From assembly GCA_963971285.1 (NCBI GenBank), contig OZ020254.1, positions 13,392,001 to 13,456,000 of the forward strand: DNA of 64,000 nt, read 5' to 3'. The DNA comes from Astropecten irregularis. Lineage: Eukaryota > Echinodermata > Asteroidea > Paxillosida > Astropectinidae. Position numbers and translations under genes: made by a program. Shown in pieces: positions 23,484 to 32,500 of this stretch (positions are counted from its first letter, which is position 1; each line of letters opens with the position of its first letter). The notes below the pieces were generated by a model that ran no database searches, was not told where the DNA came from, and saw only the letters and a program-made list of their open reading frames with translations.

Positions 23484-24459
23484 GGGTGCACCACACTAAA
23501 TAACTCAAAAGTCAATGCGCCGAGCTGATTATGTGTATATGTGTATACCCTCAAATGTTTTTTAAATATGCAATTTGGGGGTCATGCAATTTTGACTAGT
23601 TATGACAACCTGGGGGTTCAGTGCTTCAGCCTGTTGTGGAGACTTGAGATATTTTGGTTTAAAATCAGGTCCTACATTGTCTTGAACGTGGAGGGTTGTT
23701 TCATGAAAACTCGTATGTAGCAAGTCGGTTACGGAAAAAGGACATTTCGGGGTGTTTTTTTTTCTTGGGGCAATTAGCAAAAATTCCAATCGGTTACTCA
23801 ACCAAAAATTGAAAAGAATTGGGTAGATGAGAGTTGACATTATCATTGACACTAGGGGGTTTTCGATTGACGCGTTCACATAGTGGACTGCGACGTGATG
23901 ACGTCATTTTTACAATCTGCGCAAGCGCCACGTCCACTGGCACGGCCACTGGCAGAATCTAGGACGCGTCCACAGCCCTTTTGCCGTTCACCTCAATGGA
24001 GAACGCGTGACCACGTTCACATTCACAGGCATTGAATGAACGCCATTTTCCAACATGGAAACAACTTCAAACTACAACATAAATTCATCATCATCCAACA
24101 CGTCGTCAAAATAATACAAAACAAGAGCTTCACGGAGTCGGTGGAGATTCACCATGACACTTAACAGTGATCAATCGGTCAAGATGGCGCATGTTATGAA
24201 TATTCATTGCAAAGACATCACGTGACGTCTTGACGTGCGTCGACTGTTAACGAAACGCCTCCAAAAGGAGGTGAACGCGGGGTGTTGACTAATTGAGTGA
24301 ACGTCCGTTGTGGATGTGAACGGCGTCCTCGTCGACACAATCGAAAACCCCTTACTATTGCACCAACAACTGAGAAACTTCTGGATGTTTTTTTTTGAAC
24401 TGTGAAGTTGAGGGATTTTACACAAAGGTCAATGGGACACTATTTAGTGTGGTGCACCC
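23484..24459. mobile_element. MITE B copy with TTCT target repeats, carrying a nested insert
   Basis: Starts GGGTGCACCACACTAAATA and ends TTAGTGTGGTGCACCC. Flanked by TTCT at 23480-23483 and 24460-24463. Interrupted by the 499-bp element at 23855-24353; the uninterrupted equivalent reads ACACTATTGCACC near 40110. Confidence 0.85.
23855..24353. mobile_element. Nested MITE (GGGGTTTTCGATTG ends)
   Basis: Ends GGGGGTTTTCGATTG and CAATCGAAAACCCCTT are inverted. Flanked by ACTA (23851-23854 and 24354-24357). Interior is GC-rich with several ACGTC blocks. It must be younger than the MITE B copy it interrupts. Confidence 0.82.
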
Positions 24460-24463
24460 TTCT

Positions 24464-24946
24464 GGGTGCACCACACTAAATAGCTCAAAAATCAATGCGC
24501 CGAGCTGATTATCATAATGTGTGTACCCTCAAATGTTTTTTAAATATGCAATTTGGGGGGTCGTGCAATTAATATATTGTGTAGTTTTGACTGGTTATGA
24601 CAACCTGGGGGTTCAGTGCTTCAGCCTGTTGTGGAGACTTGAGAAATTTTGGCTTAAAATGTGGAACTACATTGTTTTGAACGTGGTAGGTTGCTTCATG
24701 AAAACCGGCTGCAAGTTGGTTCGGGAAAATGGACATTTTGGGGGTGTTTTTTTCTTGGGGCAATTAGCAAAAAATCTGATCGGCTAACTATCAAAAAATT
24801 GAAAGGAATCGGGCAGATGAGGGTTCAAGCTTTGTTTTGAATTATTGCACCAATCACTGAGAGACTCCTGGATGGGATTTTTTGAACTGTGAAGTTGACG
24901 TATTTTACACTAAAGTCAATGGGAGTTTATTTAGTGTGGTGCACCC
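24464..24946. mobile_element. MITE B copy, left member of a composite
   Basis: Complete GGGTGCACC...GGTGCACCC unit that shares its left TTCT with the previous copy. To the right comes TATA instead of TTCT, so this copy alone does not have matching flanks. Confidence 0.85.
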
Positions 24947-25918
24947 TATAGTACACAAGATGGCGGCGCATCGGAAGCCATTTTGTGATAGCGCCACCAC
25001 TCTGTTTTTAGAAGCGAGAACGGAAAAAAGCTGTATAAGACCAAGTTTTTCATCAGATTTTGTTAAATATTTCCCGAAAACATCATTCCTAATACGCATA
25101 AAACCTTGTATTACACAAATACACTGTCTTTTCTACACACTACAAGTTTTGTTTAGACGAAGGTGGCCCAACTTTTAACCCCAGTAGACCCAAAATTATA
25201 ACCCTAGCTGGCCGAAATTCCAACCCCATCCCCTAAATTGTAACCCTAGCCCCCAAAATTCAACCCTATGACCAGTTCTTAACCCCAAATCGCCCTGATT
25301 CCAACCCTAACCCCAGCCGGGGCCCCAGACCTAGACCCAACCCTAGCAAGCCCCGCCCACCCGCTGACAACCCTAATGGCTTCTTTCTCACTTTTCAGAG
25401 GGGAAATGGTATTCTCAAGAGCAGCGAAATTTGGTGAAATGTAATATGCATTGATTAATCCCATAAAAAGTTCATCATATGTCTCAGTATGGATACTGGG
25501 GCAGAAATATTCCACTGAACAAACGAAACGCCCCCCCCCCTAAAAAAAACAAAAAAAACACGTGCCAACCTTGACCTTACACCACTTTTCCGTGTGAAAT
25601 GACACCCTCACCTTGATTAATTAAACTATCTGTAATGGCCTGAGCATCATCGCATCCTAAAATAGGCATAAAATAACTTTGTGAGAAAATAATATGTGGA
25701 TTCAGAGCCCGACTTTCCATGGGGTGTACACAATATTTTAAGTGAGAATGTGCACGTTTGTATGGCCACCACGGGTCAACGACCTAACACATTAAGCCGT
25801 GCCGTAGAAAAACGCAATAATATTTTTCAATTTTGTTTTCACATATGAGATCAGTGTCATAAACTCTACATTTTGAGCCTAATTGGACAACCAATTTTGA
25901 AAGTTTACCCCCCTTACA
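24947..25918. other. Unique 970-bp block between two MITE B copies
   Basis: Absent from copy 1. Contains, at about 25165-25372, a degenerate run of AACCC(T/C)-led units of about 12-20 bp, and a short C run at 25530. No gene or family recognised. See the composite-element finding. Confidence 0.6.
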
Positions 25919-26095
25919 GGGTGCACCACACTAAATAGCTCAAAAATCAATGCGCCGAGCTGATTATCATAATGTGTGTACCCTCAAATGTTTTTTAAAT
26001 ATGCAATTTGGGGGGTCGTGCAATTAATATATTGTGTAGTATTGTGTAGTATTTTACACTAAAGTCAATGGGAGTTTATTTAGTGTGGTGCACCC
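25919..26095. mobile_element. MITE B copy, internally deleted, right member of a composite
   Basis: 177 bp: both GGGTGCACC ends are present but the middle is missing. Right flank TTCT (26096-26099) matches the TTCT left of 24464; left flank TACA does not. Confidence 0.82.
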
Positions 26096-26995
26096 TTCTG
26101 CGAGAGGACCCCTTGTTATAGCGCCCCCTCTCGATGCCAGGCGCATAATGGATAGGCCTAAGTCTACGTGTAGGAGGGCACCTGCCTGATCCGTTTCTCT
26201 AATACGATTTCTTGGTTGCTATCGGACTAGATTGAAAATGGCGCATTTTGTGAGGGATTCCCTTCTTCAAAGCACGAATAAGTTTAGGAGATAACTGTAT
26301 AATTATTTCGTCATAATGATTCGCTATTTGCTTGCTATTTATCATGACGTAACTTCCTCCAGTTGAGATCCGGGCATGCAGTAGCGTTATTAGTTCCAGG
26401 CAAAATCGACAGCTAAAGATCAGCGCGGAGTGACGTCATTCCAACTCGCCGGTCTTGGAGCGATGAAAACAAGCATTAAGTTGTATGGGCTTTAAGACAA
26501 AAAGCTGCCAGAATTGTTTAATCTTAGTATACGGTACATCAAAGAAGGATTATTGTCTGAGGAAAAACTAGGACTAGACAATGAAAGTCGTACAGAACAC
26601 GATTTCTGCTTCTTGACAAAAATATTCAGAAAACAATTCTCGATATCGGACGGTTTGTGCGTGATTTGTCCGTAGCTTGCGCCATCTACACGTTAGTTTT
26701 CATTGGTTGTCAAGTTATGAGATTGAAAGTATCCGGATGTCCGCGCTGTCTGAGGCTGTGAGGTAATACATGAAGAATCGTACACACAAAGGCAGAACAT
26801 GGCAACTCGTGAAATCAAAAACAAAGCAGAGTGTGTCATTATTGGTATTCCATCTGATGAACAGTAGTCCATGTACCACCTTACAGCATTCAATTATTGT
26901 ATGTCCCATAGTGTTATGGAATTCCTACTTCTATGGATGTGCAGGTGCAGCACTTCAATTATCTGTTGATCATTTGATATTTGTCCTGGTTTATA

Positions 26996-27360
26996 AAGGT
27001 AGTATCATCATACTTTGGTTTTTATCAAAGAAATACATATTCATGTGCAAATTAAAGATATCTAGACAGATACAGTAACAGTCATCTGTGAAAATTTCAG
27101 TCCCATACGGTGTCCACTATTTGAGAAAACAGTGAAAAACAGCCACGGTATTTCTTAAGCCTTTTCTCTTCTATTTTTGATCTTTTAAAAGATCAAAAAG
27201 ATTTTCGGTCGTTGTTTGACTAATTTCTGGAAAAAACACCATTTCAGGAGGAACAATTTTAATGGTATGTTTCTACCATCACCATCTTCATACCCTGTAA
27301 GTTATACGTAAATCTGTGAACATTTCTATTTTGGTTTCTTACCAAAGTATGATAGTACCT
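26996..27360 (+). mobile_element. TTAA-type MITE (AGGTAGTATCATACTTTGGT family), copy 2
   Basis: Counterpart of 14208-14573. Right flank TTAA; left flank TATAA, one base changed from TTAA. Confidence 0.82.
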
Positions 27361-27973
27361 TTAAGCCTTTCTTATTGTCACGAGAAGTTGTATAAGTTTG
27401 TTACCTTCCATCTTATCATTCAAACTTGGAAAAGTCATGCTTTGTTTGTGCGAAAAATAGTTTCTGGGATAAACACATAACATAACAAAAAGATGCTTGA
27501 CACTTTGCTTTTGTTACTCTCATGTACGAGTCATATATTGATGACATTTTATTCCATGATTATGATCATACACTTGCAAGTGAAATTGGTGAACGCACAT
27601 ACATGTACTTCCCAGGTGTGTTACACGCTTAAACCACTGTGATTGGGAAATGATTTCAATATGAGTCATTCCGACCAGGAACTGGAATGGTTTTCAAATA
27701 TGCTGTAAATGACATCGCAAAGTCGAGTGAACAAGATGAATTAGCATGCATATAATAATTAACAACAAAATTAATTAATGTTCATTAACCCATAATTAAT
27801 CAACCGAATAAAATAATTTGATTTAAACTTTCTGCTATGCAATTGTTACAGGGAAGCACTGGTGTACCACAGTAAGCATTTGTAACCCTTTTCATACATT
27901 GCAGAAACACGCCAATCGCTTTGCATGGTTTCAAGAAGCTTAGTGTATAATACGTATATACATACACTGCCCA

Positions 27974-28203
27974 GGGGCCAATTTCATAGAAATTTGCTTA
28001 AGCACCCAAAACCTTGGTAAATAAAATCAGCATGCTAGCCAAAACTCCTTGTGAATGTTATTCTCAGTAAACAATGACCGAATACAAGTCAAGAGCAGTA
28101 AACATCACATGAAAATTTGGTTGGCAATCCTGTTTGATGAAGGAAGACTTTTAATGCTTAAGCATTTTTTTTGTTGCTTAAGCAGCTCTATAAAATTGGC
28201 CCC
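27974..28203. repeat. MITE (GGGGCCAATTTCATAGA family), copy 2
   Basis: Counterpart of 15175-15405 with the same inverted ends. Confidence 0.85.
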
Positions 28204-28387
28204 TAGTTGGTAATTTACATTGACCAGATAGCAATCATACTTAGGAGCATTATGCTAAACGTTTTCTCTCTACACGTGAACATTTTAAAACAAAGGTAAT
28301 ATTAACGGTAGCCTTGAATTGGCTAGAAACCCTGCAATGCTTTGTACTGTTACATTCATTGTTCTAGAAAGCTGTTAAAATTCCTTG

Positions 28388-28760
28388 CAGTGTGAAAAGG
28401 TCTAATTCACACTGCAAACTTTCAACCCGGGGCGAACTTAATTCCCGCCCTGGGTTGAGATTTGATTTTTCAACCCCGAGTTCAACCCAGCGTCATTTCA
28501 CATTTGCCTCTCGCGAACCCACCTTCAACCCGGGGCGAACTCAACCCGATTCAATTCACACTGCACTTTTTCAACCCGGGGCGAAAAATCTCAACCCTGG
28601 CCCGGAGCAGGGTTGACTTTAACCCGGGTTGAAGGCAATCTCGGGGTTGACGCGGGGTTGGCGCGGGGTTGAAAAATGTCCAGTGTGAATCGACGCCGAT
28701 TTCAACCCCGCCTCAACCACGCGTCAACCCCGAGATTTGTCCCGTGTGAAAATGCCTTTT
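28388..28760. repeat. AACCCGGG-rich foldback repeat, complete
   Basis: Left part has CAACCCGGGGCGAA units and the right part their inverse (CGGGGTTGA units). GTGTGAA motifs near both ends (CAGTGTGAAAAGG, CCGTGTGAAAATGCC). Complete version of the repeat truncated at 16617. Short open frames in it are not genes. Confidence 0.72.
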
Positions 28761-28815
28761 GTGGCCCTCAGATAAATGATGTAAACTAGACACTTCTGCT
28801 CTATGATACACCAGT

Positions 28816-29432
28816 TGTGGCTGCCTCAGGGCGCACTTGTGCCCAGAGGAGTTTCTACTACATAATATACACCCAGACTTCCAAAAGATGTTCATTCACA
28901 ATCCCATGCACCACAATGAAGAAATAGGACGAGTCACTTGACTTTGATGGCACATGTGATAGAGATAACTATCAATTGGGGTCTCTAGGGTCTCAAACAG
29001 GGTGATTAGAAGAAGAAAGAAGAATACAAATGTTGACTCTTGTGATAACACACTGCACTATACAGGCAAAAAGGCTACTTGCATACATGTGTGTATGTGG
29101 CATTCCTAAGATAAGGTTTGTTTACATAAGCTGCCTAATCCTTTACACACAAGTCTATGGGAAGAAACAGTGCAGGCTAAAACAATGAATATGCATATGA
29201 CCTGAGCAAGCTCTTCCAGTTAAATACAAAATGGAAAGTCTTCAAAAAATAACACAAAGATAAATCAATGACAATTAATCCTAACTAATAATGAAAAGTG
29301 ATGAATACAATAATAAGACACATAGTTATTCAAAAACACACAAAAACAGGACATTCAAGAAACTTACTGAATGATGAATTGTATATTGAAAATACTAACT
29401 GCACTCTCACTGCACAGCCTGCTGCAGTGACA
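28816..29432 (-). repeat. 3' LTR of the BEL/Pao element
   Basis: 617 bp, TG...CA ends, the same length as the other LTR and near-identical to it. Confidence 0.95.
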
Positions 29433-29582
29433 TGGCTCCTCTAACTGCTCCTTGCAGTTAAACAAAATAAATCAAACATTATCAATAAAACAAAATGTTC
29501 GTTCCAACGATTGGTGAACATCACGCCTGGAGTGTTCCTCTAACATGAGTGTAGGCTCCTTGTCGGGGAATTCTCTGGTCTC

Positions 29583-32500
29583 CTAGGACTGGTTCTCACC
29601 TGATGATGACAGCAACAACACTATCTTGTGTACTGGTCTGTCAAGAAGGGTAGGATGGTGCTTTCGTCGTCCCTGCTTGTCCAGAGCTCCATCAGCCATC
29701 TTCAGTCTCACCGATCTAACTCTGCCATCTGCACTGGGGAAGGTCTCCACGACTCTTGCCAGCGGCCACTGGTTGCGGGTTTCAGTCTCACTCTCCTTGA
29801 CGATGACCACATCTCCAACTTCCAGGTTCCGCTGAGGTTGTTCCCACTTCTGACGCGTCTGCAACTGAAGAAGAAACTCCTTGCGCCATCTCTGCCAAAA
29901 CTGATTGGCAAGGTATTGTACTCTCCTCCACCACTTGACTGAGTACAAATCTGCATGCTGAAACTTCCCAGGAGGTGGAAGTACAACCTTGGACTTCATG
30001 GTAAGTAGGTGGTTCGGCGTCAAGGGTTCCGGCACATCTGGAGAACTTAGATTACTAGAAGTGAGTGGTCTGGAGTTCACGATGCACTCTGCTTCTGTCA
30101 TGAAGGTTCGAAGAGCTTCGTCATCAAGATGTGTACCTGCCTGGCGAAGTAGAGGGGCCAACACACCACGCACCGTCTTAATCTGCCTCTCCCAGGTGCC
30201 TCCCATGTGACTTGAGTGAGGAGTGTTCATCTTGAATGGAATCCAGTCACATCCATTCTGAAGAAGATACTTCTGGACTTCCTCTTGGCTCATCTCTCGT
30301 ACAGCTTCCCTCAGCTCGTTCCTCGCTCCTACAAAGTTGGTACCTTGGTCACATCGAAGTTGTCTCACTGGACCACGCCTACTCAGGAATCGACTCAGCG
30401 CATTGATGAACGAATAAGTGCTCAGAGAGCTGGCTGTTTCCAGGTGAACACATCTGGAGGACATGCAGGTGAAGAGCACACCATATCGCTTGAGTTCACT
30501 CCTCCGTTCCTTAATCAGAAACGGACCAAAGTAGTCTACAGCACTGTAAGTGAAGGGGGCAGCAGGTTGTACTCTGTCCTCTGGGAGATCTGCCATCTTC
30601 TGATGCTGTAGGGTACCTCTCAGTCGTCTGCATGTGACACACTGTGATATGAAGTGAGATACTGCTGATGAACCACCAATCACCCAGTATCCTCTCTGAC
30701 GTAGCTCGTTGTGTGTCATTCCTCTCCCCATATGATTCACTTTCTCATGAACATGACGAATCAGCAACTCGGTCACATGACCTTTACGAGGTAGAATGAC
30801 GGGATGTTTCACTTCACTTGGAAGATCCGATCTAGCAATACGGCCACCAACTCGGATGATGCCTTCAACATCTAGGAAAGGATCTAAACGATATAGACAA
30901 CTTGTCTTCTTCAGGCTCACATTCCTGAACCTAGCAGCCCTTCTATCGGTAACTTGCCCAACTACTCCAATATCTTGCTGGGTCTTCAATTCAGCACTGA
31001 AGTGTTGGCGCTGAACACTTCTGAAGATCTCCTTCTCTGCATTCTGCAATTCGGCTACAGTTATTTCTTGCTTTGCAGGGGTAGGGCAAGACTTCTGATC
31101 ATCCGTTTTCTTTGCGGTAATGTTCCTTAGCCTGTTCCTCAGCTTCAGACACCTGGCTACACCTCTACAAGCTTTGTCCCATGATGGAAAATGATCCAGC
31201 CTGCTGACTTCAAAGAACTGGCTTGACTTGTCTTCAGCAGTGATGGCGAATGAAGAGACTTTCTTCACATCTGGGTCAGCTTCACTTAGTGGAGCAACAT
31301 CTGCAGGTCGAGGTTGAAATGGGCCATCTTCCCACAGGAAGTTAGGACCGGATAACCAGCAAGACTTCTCTGACAGTTCGTCGGCCGTCAGGCCACGTGA
31401 TGCTTCATCAGCAGGATTCTCGTTGGTGTTCACATACATCCAGCTCTCCGGGTTAGTCAGACTTCTGATCTGCTGTACTCTGTTTGCAACATACACATGG
31501 AACCTTCTGGCTTCATTGCTGATGTACCCTAGTACGATCTTGCTGTCAGTCCAGTAGTACTCTTTCAGGTTCTCATAGCATAGCTCTCTTCGCAGGAACT
31601 CGCTCATAGTTGCCGAGACTGTTGCTGCAGCAAGCTCCAGTCGGGGGATGGTGACAAGCTTCAAAGGTGCCACTCTAGCCTTTCCCACTACGAAGGAACA
31701 GTGCGCTTCGTTGTTCTCGTTCACCAGCCGCAGATAGGAACACTGTCCGTAGCCATCTTGACTCGCATCAGAGAAATGATGCAGTTCCACTGCTGACACA
31801 GCTCCGAACTCCTTGGGCTTGAAACATCGTTGGATTTGGATTTTCTCCAAACCGAGAACTTCTTCACGCCATTTCTCCCATTCTGGTCTCAGCATCTCTG
31901 GTACAGGGCTATCCCAATCAAGGTTGTCACGGCACATCTGCTGCAAAATTCTCTTGCCTCTAAGGGTTACTGGAGCTACATAACCAATCGGATCGTAGAT
32001 TGAACTCACAGTTGAAAGTATGCCACGCCTCGTTAATGGTCTATCCTTCAACTCTATGTGGAACTGAAAGGTATCACTTTCAACGCACCATGTGACACCT
32101 AGGGCTCTTTCCATCGGTAGTGCATCAACGTTCAGATCTAGGTCTTTGGTACCACTGGCTCGCTCTTCTGCTGGGAATTTCTCCAAGAGCTCTCGATTGT
32201 TGGAGATGACTTTGTGGAGCTTCAATCCTGCTCGCCCACACATATTCTGACTTGCCTTGATCAGTGATGCTGCCTTCTCCACTGTGGGTAATGACTTTAG
32301 CCCATCATCGACGTAGAAATCATCACGGATGAAATTGGCTGCATCTGTGCCGAACTCATCTTCTCCGTCATCTGCTGCCCTTTTCAGCCCAAAGTTAGCG
32401 CAGCCTGGTGAGCTAGCGGCTCCAAATAAATGAACTTTCATTCGGTACTCGACCACTGGCTTTTCTGGATCACCGTTTTCCCACCACAGGAATCTCAGCA

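Larger units (their letters stand above)
16818..28634. other. Copy 2 of the 12-kb segment (probable haplotype B)
   Basis: Starts directly after the N gap and follows copy 1 collinearly until the point where copy 1 was cut by the gap (28634 equals 16617). Insertions private to this copy: 21681-21830, 22203-23315, 23484-24459 and 24464-26095. No host gene is recognised. Uncovered stretches (16955-18017, 18469-19193, 19319-20690, 21303-21680, 21831-22202, 26096-26995, 27361-27973) contain nothing beyond the material already present in copy 1. Confidence 0.9.

Noticed and set aside
25165-25372. Telomere-like AACCCT repeats
   Set aside because: Units are irregular (AACCCCAGTAGACC, AACCCTAGCTGG and so on), not a clean TTAGGG array; a degenerate minisatellite is enough.
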